Assembly (NCBI RefSeq): GCF_014697105.1
Contig: NZ_JACJRF010000005.1
Coordinates: 1 to 64,000 of the forward strand
Reading direction: 5' to 3'
From: Anabaena subtropica FACHB-260
GTDB taxonomy: Bacteria; Cyanobacteriota; Cyanobacteriia; Cyanobacteriales; Nostocaceae
Length of the DNA: 64,000 bases
In this document: one piece after another, positions 47,540-56,417 of the stretch
How the letters are laid out: each line of letters opens with the position of its first letter
How positions within the stretch are numbered: the first letter of the stretch is position 1
Notes under the pieces: model-generated
What the model was told of the DNA's origin: nothing
What the model saw: the letters and a program-made list of their open reading frames with translations, nothing else
The model's database searches: none
Translations under genes and position numbers: made by a program

Positions 47540-48520
47540 ATGTTTCCAACACACCGCCCTCGCCGTTTGCGTACCCATCCTCAATTGCGCCGGATGGTTC
47601 GTGAAACTGTATTAACTACCAATGATTTAATCTACCCTTTGTTTGCTGTACCAGGGGAAGGGATAGCCAACGAAGTCAAATCTATGCCTGGTGTTTACCA
47701 ACTGTCGGTAGATAAGATTGTTGAAGAAGCAAAAGAAGTATACGATTTAGGTATTCCGGCAATTATTCTGTTTGGTATTCCGGCAGATAAAGATACGGAT
47801 GCTACAGGTGCTTGGCATAATTGTGGTATTGTCCAGAAAGCTGCGACTGCGGTAAAAGCAGCAGTACCAGATTTGATTGTAATTGCGGATACTTGTTTAT
47901 GTGAGTACACAAGTCACGGTCATTGTGGTTATTTGCAAGTTGGTGATTTGACTGGTCGAGTCCTGAATGACCCCACCCTAGAATTGCTGAAGAAAACGGC
48001 CGTATCTCAAGCTAAAGCTGGTGCGGATATTATCGCGCCTTCTGGAATGATGGATGGCTTTGTAGCCGCTATTCGGACTGGTTTGGATGAAGCAGGATTT
48101 CAAGACACGCCGATTTTGTCCTATGCTGCTAAGTATGCTTCGGCTTATTATGGTCCATTTAGGGATGCGGCAGATTCTACACCGCAATTTGGAGATAGAA
48201 GAACTTACCAAATGGACCCAGGTAACTCCCGTGAAGCTATCAAAGAGATTGAATTGGATATTGCCGAAGGCGCTGATATGTTGATGGTTAAGCCAGCTTT
48301 GGCTTACATGGACATTATTTGGCGGGTGAAGGAAGCTAGTAATTTACCTGTGGCTGCTTACAACGTGTCTGGTGAGTATTCTATGGTGAAAGCTGCGGCG
48401 TTGAATGGTTGGATTGATGAACAGCGTGTGGTGATGGAAACCTTAACTGGGTTCAAGCGTGCTGGTGCGGATTTAATTTTAACTTATCACGCTAAAGATA
48501 CGGCGCGTTGGTTATCGTAG
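47540..48520 (+). CDS. hemB: Delta-aminolevulinic acid dehydratase (porphobilinogen synthase)
   Basis: The 326-residue enzyme joins two aminolevulinate molecules into porphobilinogen, feeding heme, chlorophyll and bilin synthesis. Both active-site lysines are visible (Lys198 in [11 protein letters not shown] and Schiff-base Lys251 in [10 protein letters not shown]). The metal loop [14 protein letters not shown] (117-130) keeps Cys119, Cys121 and Cys129, the zinc-binding type, rather than the Asp-rich magnesium type of plants. It is monocistronic. Confidence 0.96.
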   Translation: MFPTHRPRRLRTHPQLRRMVRETVLTTNDLIYPLFAVPGEGIANEVKSMPGVYQLSVDKIVEEAKEVYDLGIPAIILFGIPADKDTDATGAWHNCGIVQKAATAVKAAVPDLIVIADTCLCEYTSHGHCGYLQVGDLTGRVLNDPTLELLKKTAVSQAKAGADIIAPSGMMDGFVAAIRTGLDEAGFQDTPILSYAAKYASAYYGPFRDAADSTPQFGDRRTYQMDPGNSREAIKEIELDIAEGADMLMVKPALAYMDIIWRVKEASNLPVAAYNVSGEYSMVKAAALNGWIDEQRVVMETLTGFKRAGADLILTYHAKDTARWLS

Positions 48521-48528
48521 GGTAGGCT

Positions 48529-48580
48529 ATCTCACGCAGAGGCGCGGAAATATAGGGTTTTTCGTGTTTAGGCGTGAGAT
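48529..48580. repeat. Inverted repeat at the hemB/PsiE convergence
   Basis: ATCTCACGC (48529-48537) and GCGTGAGAT (48572-48580) are exact inverse complements with a 34-base loop. The right arm overlaps the end of the PsiE-family gene. It may help end both transcripts; no clear T-run. Confidence 0.4.
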
Positions 48581-49122
48581 TGATTTTCGCCACAGTTACG
48601 GGAATACTCAAACTCGGCTTCTTGTTCTCTTTTTCCTTGGGAAAAAATTGGGCAGAGTTTTGTGTTTGCACTCATACAATCCATGTGTGGTGTTTTGGCG
48701 CAAACTAACAGTAAGATACTCAAGATAAATAACAAACCGCAAATTGCGGCTGTTTGAATTGCAGAGATATCTAGTACGCCGTGAACAACAACTTCTCGTA
48801 GTACTGATACGATGGCTACTTCTACGGCTACACCTACAGAAATGCTATGTTCTTGCAAGTAGACCATTAATAGTCTAAATAATTCCACCAAAATCAAGAT
48901 GAAGAGTATTTTTGCCGTGACTACTTTATAGTTGAGTGGCTGAGTAAGTGCCATAAATATACCCCACAACTGTATTAGCATGACGACGAATAAAACTAAG
49001 CATAAGACTATGACTAATAAATCTTGAAATGCTTCCATCTGCCTAACAATAGCATGACGATCTAACCAGCGATCGCAAAATAAAAATCTACTCTTGGCAC
49101 GTTTTTTGAGTTTCTTGTTCAT
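48568..49122 (-). CDS. PsiE-family membrane protein
   Basis: The 184-residue protein has four hydrophobic helices (about 33-56, 68-85, 95-112, 118-138) with the family segment LVELFRLLMVYLQEHSISVGVAVEVAIVSVLREVVVHG spread across residues 78-115. PsiE was named as phosphate-starvation inducible in E. coli; its role remains unclear. The C-terminus adds a Cys-bearing tail (CMSANTKLCPIF). It lies downstream of, and on the same strand as, the TPR gene. Confidence 0.75.
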   Translation of the reverse strand: MNKKLKKRAKSRFLFCDRWLDRHAIVRQMEAFQDLLVIVLCLVLFVVMLIQLWGIFMALTQPLNYKVVTAKILFILILVELFRLLMVYLQEHSISVGVAVEVAIVSVLREVVVHGVLDISAIQTAAICGLLFILSILLLVCAKTPHMDCMSANTKLCPIFSQGKREQEAEFEYSRNCGENQSHA

Positions 49123-49186
49123 GTGGATAGGGGTTAGTTGGAGACGACAATAATTAATTCACCCCATATCTCATTTTTACCGTAGG

Positions 49187-50134
49187 TTAATTATTCTTAC
49201 CTCCGCGTGGTTGAGAATTTAAATTTTGTACTTGTTGTAACAATTGTTCGGCATTTTTTGCCCATTGGGGATTACCTTGGGTACTATATAAATTCTTGGC
49301 ATGATTAAATACTTTTGCCCCTTCGCTATATTGCCCTAATTGGGTAAAAACTAACCCTGCACCGTAATAAGCATGGGGATAATTAGGATTAGCTTCGGCT
49401 GACTTCCTGAAGGCTGCTAATGCTTCCTGGGGTTTGCCTTGTTGAAACCAGACAACACCAAGATTATAATGAGCTTCTGAATATTTAGGATTGATTTTTA
49501 TCGCTTGATTAAACGCACGTTGGGCTTCATTTAATTTACCTTGTTGCAGATAAGAAATTCCTAAATGATAGTGAGGTTCAGGGGCATTTTTACTATATTC
49601 TACTGCTTTATTAAAAGAAGCGATCGCGCCTTCCCAATTTTGTTGCTGTTGTCTGACTAAACCCAAATTATAATGAGCAAAACCTAGTTTTGGATCTAGT
49701 TCTAAAGCCCGTTGTAAATAGTCGTTAGCTTGTTGTAAATTATTACCTTCCAATAATGAGCCGCCTAAATTAGCAAAGGCTAAAGCAAACTTAGGATCGC
49801 TTTGAGTAGCGCGATAAAATGCGTCGGCGGCTGGTTGCAACTTTCCGGTTTGTCGCAGTGCTAAACCAAGATTGTAGTGGGCGGCGGCTAAGTTAGGATC
49901 TAACTGGGAAGCGGATTGAAAAGCAGCGATCGCATCTTCTACTCTCCCCGCCTGAATTGCTTGTAATCCCTGATTTAATAAGGTTGTGGAAGTAGGCAAA
50001 CTATATTGTGCTAACAGTTTCATCTGGGAATCTGGGATTATAGGAATACTTGCATTGACAGGTGTCAAGCTTTCACCTAGTAATATCAAACTCAGCAATG
50101 CTGGTATCCGATATTTATAGAATGATAATCTCAT
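49187..50134 (-). CDS. Exported TPR-repeat protein
   Basis: The 315-residue protein begins with a signal peptide (ALLSLILLGESLTPVNA, about 12-28) and then has about seven TPR units (for example AAHYNLGLALRQTGKLQPAADAFYRA, in blocks of 34 residues). Such proteins scaffold assembly in the periplasm or thylakoid lumen. Partners are not known. The PsiE-family gene follows 64 bases downstream. Confidence 0.82.
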   Translation of the reverse strand: MRLSFYKYRIPALLSLILLGESLTPVNASIPIIPDSQMKLLAQYSLPTSTTLLNQGLQAIQAGRVEDAIAAFQSASQLDPNLAAAHYNLGLALRQTGKLQPAADAFYRATQSDPKFALAFANLGGSLLEGNNLQQANDYLQRALELDPKLGFAHYNLGLVRQQQQNWEGAIASFNKAVEYSKNAPEPHYHLGISYLQQGKLNEAQRAFNQAIKINPKYSEAHYNLGVVWFQQGKPQEALAAFRKSAEANPNYPHAYYGAGLVFTQLGQYSEGAKVFNHAKNLYSTQGNPQWAKNAEQLLQQVQNLNSQPRGGKNN

Positions 50135-50400
50135 TGATTGACTAACTCACAACAGTTTTCGTGATCTTTACTTCAAATAAACTGACGTAAAAAATTACGT
50201 TTTAACAAAAATTTTAGATTCTGCATTAAAGTTTGTATCGCTTAACCTTTCTTAAGGTAAATCTTACGAGAGGCTACAATTTTTCTCAGCATTGGTTAAA
50301 GGAAGGATAATGACAAATTAAAGAGAGGATATTTCTTGGATTATTCATCTCTGAAAAAACAGGGCAATGCGGTATTGAGACTTACCGCAAGGGAGGTTTT

Positions 50401-52443
50401 ATGAGCGAAAAAGTCAGATTAGGTTCGCGGAATGTTGCCATTGTCGGCCCTTATTTAAGTGGAAAAACAACACTACTAGAAAGCTTATTATTTGTCACAG
50501 GAACGATTTCTCGCAAAGGCAGCGTTAAGGATAGTAACACAGTTGGGGATAGTGCAGCAGAATCGCGCGATCGCCAGATGAGTGTAGAAATCAGTACCGC
50601 CAGTGCTGAGTATAACGATATTCGTTTTACTTTTATAGACTGTCCGGGTAGCGTGGAATTTGCTCAAGAAACATATAACGCTTTAATGGGAGTTGATGCG
50701 GCAATTGTAGTTTGCGAACCAATACGTGAAAGAGTCCTCACCCTTGCTCCTCTATTTAAATTCCTAGACGATTGGGAAATTCCTCATCTTGTCTTCGTTA
50801 ATAAAATGGATCGGGCAAACATTCATGTCCTGGAAACATTACACGCCCTCAAAGCAGTTTCTAGCCGTCCCTTAGTAGCCCACCAATTCCCCATCATGGC
50901 AGGGGAACAACTTACTGGCTTTATCGACATGGTGAGCGAACAAGCCTATCAATACCATCCCGGCGCACCAGCTGACCCCATTCCCTTCCCTGAAAATCTC
51001 AAACAAGAAGAACATACCGCACGGGCAGAAATGCTCGAAGCCTTAGCAAATTTTGATGACCACTTATTGGAAGAACTTTTAGAAGATATTGAACCACCAC
51101 CAGAAGAAATCCTCAAAGATTTAAAAATGGAATTAGGGGCAGATTTAGTAGTCCCCGTCTTCTTTGGTGTAGCGGAACAAGATTATGGTGTGAGACCTTT
51201 ATTAGAAGCTTTACTACGGGAAGCACCAGAACCAGAAACCACAGCAGCCCGTCGCCTCAAAGGTAAAGCCAGTAATACACCTTTAGCCCAGGTATTAAAA
51301 ACCTATTACACTCCCCAAGGTGGCAAACTTTCCCTAGTGCGGGTTTGGCAAGGCAAACTCACCGATGGTATTGTCCTCAACGGCGTGCGTGCTGGGGGAA
51401 TTTATCGCCTCATGGGACAACAACAGCAGTCGGTGAACGAAGTTGGCGCAGGTGAAATTGTTGCCCTCAGCCGTTTGGAAGGAGTTAAAACCGGGGATAC
51501 CATCTCCACAGAACGGCCGATGGAATTAGCCAAAGTCGAACAGATGGAACCAGTTTATGCCCTTGCCATCACACCTGAAAAGCGCAACGATGAAGTAAAA
51601 CTCAGTAGTGCCATCACCAAACTATTAGAAGAAGACCCATCTTTAGCTTGGGAACAACACGGCGACACCCACGAAGTTATCCTTTGGGGACAAGGTGAGA
51701 TTCATTTGCAAGTTGCCCTTGATAGACTACGCCGCAAATATAACTTGCCGATGTCTACCCACCTGCCACAAGTACCTTATAAAGAAACCATCCGTAAATC
51801 AGTCACCTCAGTTCATGGACGCTATAAACATCAAAGCGGGGGTCATGGACAGTTTGGTGATGTGTTCCTTGATATCAAACCCTTACCACGTGGTGAAGGC
51901 TTCAACTTTAAAGAAACTATTGTTGGTGGTGTAGTGCCTAGACAATATATTCCTGGCGTAGAAATGGGTGTACGGGAATTTCTAGTACACGGGCCTTTGG
52001 GCTTCCCAATTGTGGATGTAGCAGTGACACTAACAAATGGTTCCTATCACACCGTTGATAGTTCGGAACAAGCCTTTAAACAAGCTGCCCGTTTAGCAAT
52101 GCAAACTGGCATTCCCCAAGCCCAGCCTACCTTATTAGAACCGATTTTGCGGGTGGAAGTGACAACACCAAGTGAATTTACCTCTAAGGTACTGCAACTG
52201 TTGAGTGGTAGACGGGGGCAGATTTTGGGCTACGAAGGCAGACATGATTGGCAAGGTTGGGATAATGTTTCTGCTTACTTGCCACAAGCCGAGATGCAGA
52301 ACTTTATTGTAGAGCTGCGATCGCTCACTCTCGGCGTTGGTTCTTTCCATTGGGAATATGACCACCTACAAGAAGTCCCAGAAAAGCTTGCTGAACGTGT
52401 ACTTGCTAGTAACGGTAATGGTAATAACGGCAATGGCAAGTAG
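50401..52443 (+). CDS. EF-G-like translational GTPase paralogue with altered G-domain
   Basis: The 680-residue protein has all EF-G domains: G domain with P-loop GPYLSGKT (16-23) and NKMD (134-137), domain II, and C-terminal domains III-V (HGRYKHQSGGHGQFGDV; GRRGQILGYEGR). The switch II motif reads DCPGS (80-84) instead of DTPGH, so the catalytic His is replaced by Ser. It belongs to the EF-G-like/FusA2-type paralogues rather than the housekeeping elongation factor. A GGGAGG ribosome binding site precedes ATG 50401, and a terminator follows. Confidence 0.9.
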   Translation: MSEKVRLGSRNVAIVGPYLSGKTTLLESLLFVTGTISRKGSVKDSNTVGDSAAESRDRQMSVEISTASAEYNDIRFTFIDCPGSVEFAQETYNALMGVDAAIVVCEPIRERVLTLAPLFKFLDDWEIPHLVFVNKMDRANIHVLETLHALKAVSSRPLVAHQFPIMAGEQLTGFIDMVSEQAYQYHPGAPADPIPFPENLKQEEHTARAEMLEALANFDDHLLEELLEDIEPPPEEILKDLKMELGADLVVPVFFGVAEQDYGVRPLLEALLREAPEPETTAARRLKGKASNTPLAQVLKTYYTPQGGKLSLVRVWQGKLTDGIVLNGVRAGGIYRLMGQQQQSVNEVGAGEIVALSRLEGVKTGDTISTERPMELAKVEQMEPVYALAITPEKRNDEVKLSSAITKLLEEDPSLAWEQHGDTHEVILWGQGEIHLQVALDRLRRKYNLPMSTHLPQVPYKETIRKSVTSVHGRYKHQSGGHGQFGDVFLDIKPLPRGEGFNFKETIVGGVVPRQYIPGVEMGVREFLVHGPLGFPIVDVAVTLTNGSYHTVDSSEQAFKQAARLAMQTGIPQAQPTLLEPILRVEVTTPSEFTSKVLQLLSGRRGQILGYEGRHDWQGWDNVSAYLPQAEMQNFIVELRSLTLGVGSFHWEYDHLQEVPEKLAERVLASNGNGNNGNGK

Positions 52444-52477
52444 TATCAGTTAACAAATGTCTCCTCTATTCAGAATC

Positions 52478-52511
52478 TTGGAGTGGTAATATTTATCACT
52501 CCAATTTTTTT
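52478..52511 (+). terminator. Rho-independent terminator of the EF-G-like gene
   Basis: TTGGAGTG (52478-52485) pairs with CACTCCAA (52497-52504) and is followed by seven T residues. Confidence 0.92.
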
Positions 52512-52593
52512 CACAACTAACCTTTTGATGGGTTAGTAAATTTCTTCAATGCTATGACTAAAAATACTAATAATAGAGAAGCTGTAATTAACT

Positions 52594-52770
52594 GTGAACC
52601 AAGCTCAATTAGCTGTGTTGGATGTGTTAAATCAGGCAAACCCGGAATGCTCTAAACTAGTAGAAGACATTGGTAGTTTTTCATATAAGATGAATAATCA
52701 GACTGATGAAATAATACAAAAGTTTCAAATATTTAATCCCCGACTTCTCCAAAAAGTAGGGGATTTATAG
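52594..52770 (+). CDS. Possible 58-residue ORF (GTG start)
   Basis: GTG 52594 to TAG 52768-52770 encodes 58 residues, starting VNQAQLAVLDVLNQANPECS and largely helical (KLVEDIGSFSYKMNNQTDEI). No strong ribosome binding site and no recognised family. It could be a small gene or a remnant of a longer one. It converges with the secreted-protein gene, whose stop lies 15 bases away. Confidence 0.3.
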   Translation: MNQAQLAVLDVLNQANPECSKLVEDIGSFSYKMNNQTDEIIQKFQIFNPRLLQKVGDL

Positions 52771-52784
52771 TTAAAAATCAACGA

Positions 52785-53195
52785 TTAATTATTTTTGCGA
52801 TCGCTTGCTACTCGACAAACAATTTCCATAGAGGCAGCATCAGCAGTTTTAGGCTTAGGAAAAATTTCCTCTTCGATTTTATCTTCACTAGTTAATTTAC
52901 CGTTGGAGGCATAAAGTGAAAATCTTTTAGAGAATAATCTACCTTGACTACAGGCTGCATGAAGTGTTCTCTTCGCTATACCGTTACCATGTTGCTGGAC
53001 AAGAGTGTAATTAGTGCCATTTATAGATGCCAAATCTAAAGCAATTGGAAAACCACGACTATCCGCGCCTACTTGAATATAAAAATTATTATTCTTTGTT
53101 TCGGCGATGGCGTTCCGCCCACCGTAGATGATCGCTATCCCACCCAATGACAACGAGGCGATGACTATCAGACCACTAAATCGTTTTAAAAACAT
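52785..53195 (-). CDS. Small secreted protein of unknown function
   Basis: The 136-residue protein has a signal peptide (LIVIASLSLGGIAIIYGG, about 9-26; probable cleavage after NAIA). A short beta-rich domain follows with two Cys (AACSQGRLF and MEIVCRVASD) that may form a disulfide. Function unknown. Confidence 0.6.
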   Translation of the reverse strand: MFLKRFSGLIVIASLSLGGIAIIYGGRNAIAETKNNNFYIQVGADSRGFPIALDLASINGTNYTLVQQHGNGIAKRTLHAACSQGRLFSKRFSLYASNGKLTSEDKIEEEIFPKPKTADAASMEIVCRVASDRKNN

Positions 53196-53309
53196 CAGAT
53201 ATAAATTGAATAACTATATTTTCTTTGTATTCATAAAAATTATTTTTTGGCGCGGTAATATCACTGGAAATTGTTAAATTCACGATACAATAGTTAAAAA
53301 AAATTATTA

Positions 53310-53434
53310 TTCTCAAAATAAAATAACCGTAGTGGGAACACTACGGTTATTCTGGGTGGACTACTGAACTCTAGCCTTTGCAAAAAGTTTGCGTCTTACA
53401 ACTTCAGCTCTTTACCTATCTGTAATCTCTTTGA
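53310..53434 (-). ncRNA. Candidate small RNA with NtcA-type promoter and terminator
   Basis: On the minus strand a -35-like ATGACG (53469-53464) and a -10-like TACACT (53446-53441) are 17 bases apart, giving a predicted start near 53434. A perfect GTA-N8-TAC palindrome (53459-53472), the NtcA consensus, overlaps the -35 box, a position that usually represses. About 85 bases on, CACTACGGTTATT-type arms (53322-53351) form a perfect 13-bp stem followed by a T-rich minus-strand tail. No ORF lies within. The layout recalls nitrogen-stress-repressed RNAs such as NsrR1, but identity cannot be confirmed. Confidence 0.45.
53322..53351 (-). terminator. Perfect 13-bp hairpin, minus-strand terminator
   Basis: AATAACCGTAGTG (53322-53334) and CACTACGGTTATT (53339-53351) pair perfectly around GGAA. 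On the minus strand it is followed by TTATTTTGAG and further T-rich sequence. No annotated minus-strand gene ends here, which is why a small RNA is proposed. Confidence 0.75.
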
Positions 53435-53458
53435 AAGTACAGTGTAACTGCTGTAAAT

Positions 53459-53472
53459 GTATTCGTCATTAC
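53459..53472. promoter_or_regulatory. NtcA-type palindrome GTA-N8-TAC
   Basis: GTATTCGTCATTAC fits the consensus and overlaps a -35-like element of the sRNA candidate. Such a palindrome is expected by chance roughly every 4 kb, so only the context supports it. Confidence 0.4.
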
Positions 53473-54220
53473 TGAATTAAGTAATTGATCATGGTGAAAT
53501 CTTCATCTAAATCCTCTGTAGCTTCATGTATTTAGTAAAATTGATAAATTCATACATTCTCTTTTTACCGTAATATTACATAGAATATTCAACTTAAGAA
53601 TACGTTCAGATGAAAAGATACCACTTGTAAAGCTAAAATTTATACGCTTACTTAAGGAAAAAAATTAAGTAAGTAATACTGAATCAATCTATTTATGCGA
53701 TCGCTTTAAGAGTTAATCACTATCAGAAGTTAGGGATTAGTACAGCATGGCAGAAGTGTAGCAATCATTAAAAATCAATGAAAAGTTTACACCGTATTCA
53801 TTTTGAATTCTGAATTCTGAACTTTGTAGCTTGCTTTCCTTGAGCAGGCGTAAGCCTACCCTGAATGTATTCCGCTTTGCAGTACTAGTCCCCAAACCTA
53901 ACGAAATGTACCTTACTCAAACAGGAAACCCTATTAATGTGGTTCAATGTTACTAAATATTTGTTCACTAGCTATACTTTTAATTAATGGCAGAATTTCC
54001 AGGATTGATACATCTAATAAATAAGGTACAAAAAATACTTTTCGTAGTGAGAATACTTGTCACAATTAGGAGAAATAATTTTAAATTTTCCATGAGTGAA
54101 TTTTAAATTTATTCGCAGAAAGTAAAGCTATAGTGTATTTAGCAATGCTGCTGTTAGTGTGGCTGAGGTTAACTCCGAATGCCAAGGTATTTTATGAATT
54201 AGTTTGGAAAGACCTACTCG

Positions 54221-55555
54221 ATGACAGGCAAAAACGCAAGATATAATGCTTTTCTGCGGCTAGTGTCTGGTAATGGAGCAGCATTTGGGTCAGAATCTCG
54301 CTACTCGCTTACCAGTAAAGAAGTGGTAATTGGACGTGACCCCAGCTGCCAAGTTGTCTTAGATGCCATGATGTATCGGATGGTATCCCGTCGTCATGCT
54401 GTGGTTCGTCCCGTCGCTTCATCCGTAGATAGCAAATTTAGTTGGGTACTTTGTGATTTAAATAGTGCCAATGGTACTTATTTAAATGGTCAACGCTTGT
54501 ATGGGTGTCAGGAGTTACACGCAGGCGATCGCATTTCTTTGGGTGCTGATGGGCCACAATTCCTATTTGAGTATGCAGTCGCTCCCCAACCTACGATTAT
54601 CACCAACCAAGTTGCACCCCTACCTTCAGCCAAAAACCCCCAAAAACCAGATTCGGTCAGCTTCACTCAGCTTTTCCCTATCATTTCTACGGGTAAGGAT
54701 TTGACCCGGAAAGCTTACCTTGTCCCAGGAATGCTGACAGTAGTATTTGTGGTGCTGATGTTTGCCACAGTAGGTAGACCACAAGCCAATCAAGTCATCG
54801 TCGCAACTTACATCGCCTTGGCTGCTTACTATTTTATTTACCAACTGTGCGGCAAACCTAAACCCTGGTGGGTGTTAGTCAGTGCAGCTTTGACAACAAC
54901 GTTAATCTTACTCAGTCCCTTATTAAATTTATTTATTTACATTTTTCGTGTGATTCTTCCTGGTGATGTACCAGCAGTAGATGAACCAGTCAACAGCCTC
55001 ACAGAGTTATTTGTGGGGTACTTTTTTGGCGCTGGGTTGATGGAAGAATTACTCAAAGCCTTACCTATATTAGCGGCTTATCTCATTGCCTTAGGACTAC
55101 CATCACCTTGGCGGGAGCGTATCGGTATTTGGGAACCTTTGGATGGGATTCTTTTAGGAACAGCTTCGGCTGTGGGCTTTACTTTATTGGAAACTCTCGG
55201 TCAATATGTACCAGCCGCGTCCTTACAAGCGGGTACAGATGTTGGGTTACAAGTCTTGATTGCTAGAATTTTGGGTCTGCCAGCTGGACACATGGCTTAT
55301 AGTGGTTATTTGGGATATTTTATTGGGTTAGCTGCTCTCAAACCCCGTCATGCTAAACAAATTTTGGCAGTTGGCTACCTCAGCGCCGCCGCACTCCACG
55401 CTTTATGGAATACAGCCGGACACAGCAATAATTTACTATTAGTTGTTGTTGGGGTATTATCTTACGCTTTCTTGATGGCTGCAATTCTCAAGGCTAGAGC
55501 ATTATCACCAACGCGATCGCAAAATTTTGCTACTCGTTTTCTCGATCCTAAATAG
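54221..55555 (+). CDS. FHA domain fused to PrsW-type intramembrane protease
   Basis: Residues 15-120 form an FHA phosphothreonine-binding domain with the key pattern IGRD (37-40), SRRH (56-59) and NSANGTYLNG (81-90). After a Pro-rich linker (121-160) come about eight membrane helices with PrsW/CPBP-like motifs: MEELLK (274-279), E324 in TLLETLG, H357 in AGHMAYSGY and HALWN (393-397). PrsW proteases cut membrane proteins such as anti-sigma factors. The fusion suggests recruitment to a phosphorylated partner (inference). All candidate catalytic residues are present. Confidence 0.85.
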   Translation: MTGKNARYNAFLRLVSGNGAAFGSESRYSLTSKEVVIGRDPSCQVVLDAMMYRMVSRRHAVVRPVASSVDSKFSWVLCDLNSANGTYLNGQRLYGCQELHAGDRISLGADGPQFLFEYAVAPQPTIITNQVAPLPSAKNPQKPDSVSFTQLFPIISTGKDLTRKAYLVPGMLTVVFVVLMFATVGRPQANQVIVATYIALAAYYFIYQLCGKPKPWWVLVSAALTTTLILLSPLLNLFIYIFRVILPGDVPAVDEPVNSLTELFVGYFFGAGLMEELLKALPILAAYLIALGLPSPWRERIGIWEPLDGILLGTASAVGFTLLETLGQYVPAASLQAGTDVGLQVLIARILGLPAGHMAYSGYLGYFIGLAALKPRHAKQILAVGYLSAAALHALWNTAGHSNNLLLVVVGVLSYAFLMAAILKARALSPTRSQNFATRFLDPK

Positions 55556-55769
55556 AGAGTGGAAAATAGTGCAGAGAGATTATTTTTTCTCTCTTGGGGT
55601 AGATTGTGCCAATTTTTTCATCAGCTTATAGTTAGATTATGATGGCTTTTTTACGTCTAAAAAGTAATCCGGAAGAATCAAAAATTTCCCACAAGAGCTT
55701 CACCTGTGAGCAAACTTGCTGTTAACAGGAGTCAAATCAAGGTCAAAATACATAACAAAGCTACAGAAA

Positions 55770-56417
55770 TTAAGATTCAGTTTGAGAATCATTGAGTTGT
55801 CTGATAGCGTAGTAAGCGATCGCTACACTCGCCTTTGCCTGCTCAACTTCTGATAAATTAATCCAATCCTGATTATTAACGTTGTCAATTACAGATGCTA
55901 AATCTTGACCTTCACTACTCCGCATAGCATAGGCATAGGGACGAGCTAAGATTGACAAGTCATCTGCTGCCCATGTAGGTAATACACTTTGTACACATTC
56001 TACTAGTTGCTCACCCAGAGATTTTTGAGAAGCAAAGATTTCTGCCGCCTTGGTGGCTATGGCGTCCAGCCAACCTTGAGGGACACCAGCCGCAAAAGCT
56101 GTATGTAAATTTTCTTGAAGATGATCTATAACTGGCAATACTGTATTACAATTGTAGTATGAAGAGTTAGTGACCCCAGACCACAGACTGTCTAGTTTAT
56201 CGTAAAAAACTTGCGCTCTGGTTGTGAGTTCTTCATCTAAAACATCTTGGATAGCAAATTGTCGTTCTAGCTCATCAAAATATGTTTCTGATTCATCATC
56301 AGTAGGATTCCAAGGATAAGCTGCATCCTCTGGTTCTAACAAAGCTGCTAATAAATCTAATTCCATTTGAGATACTACAGAATGGCAAGCGTCTGAACCG
56401 TTAATTTTATGAGTCAT
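55770..56417 (-). CDS. Acidic protein of unknown function
   Basis: The 215-residue soluble protein is acidic and mostly helical (SQMELDLLAALLEPEDAAYP near the start; VEQAKASVAIAYYAIRQLND at the end). No family, signal peptide or membrane helix was recognised. A purine-rich AGGAGGC ribosome binding site precedes ATG 56417. It lies between the FHA-PrsW and CHAT-FHA genes, on the same strand as the latter, so it may be a substrate or adaptor for them (guess). Confidence 0.6.
   Translation of the reverse strand: MTHKINGSDACHSVVSQMELDLLAALLEPEDAAYPWNPTDDESETYFDELERQFAIQDVLDEELTTRAQVFYDKLDSLWSGVTNSSYYNCNTVLPVIDHLQENLHTAFAAGVPQGWLDAIATKAAEIFASQKSLGEQLVECVQSVLPTWAADDLSILARPYAYAMRSSEGQDLASVIDNVNNQDWINLSEVEQAKASVAIAYYAIRQLNDSQTES

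Larger units (their letters stand above)
53196..54220. other. Non-coding region of 1 kb with a candidate small RNA
   Basis: No ORF. The first third contains the minus-strand sRNA candidate (about 53310-53434). The rest is AT-rich with no strong hairpin; the last 100 bases should hold the promoter of the FHA-PrsW gene. Confidence 0.5.
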
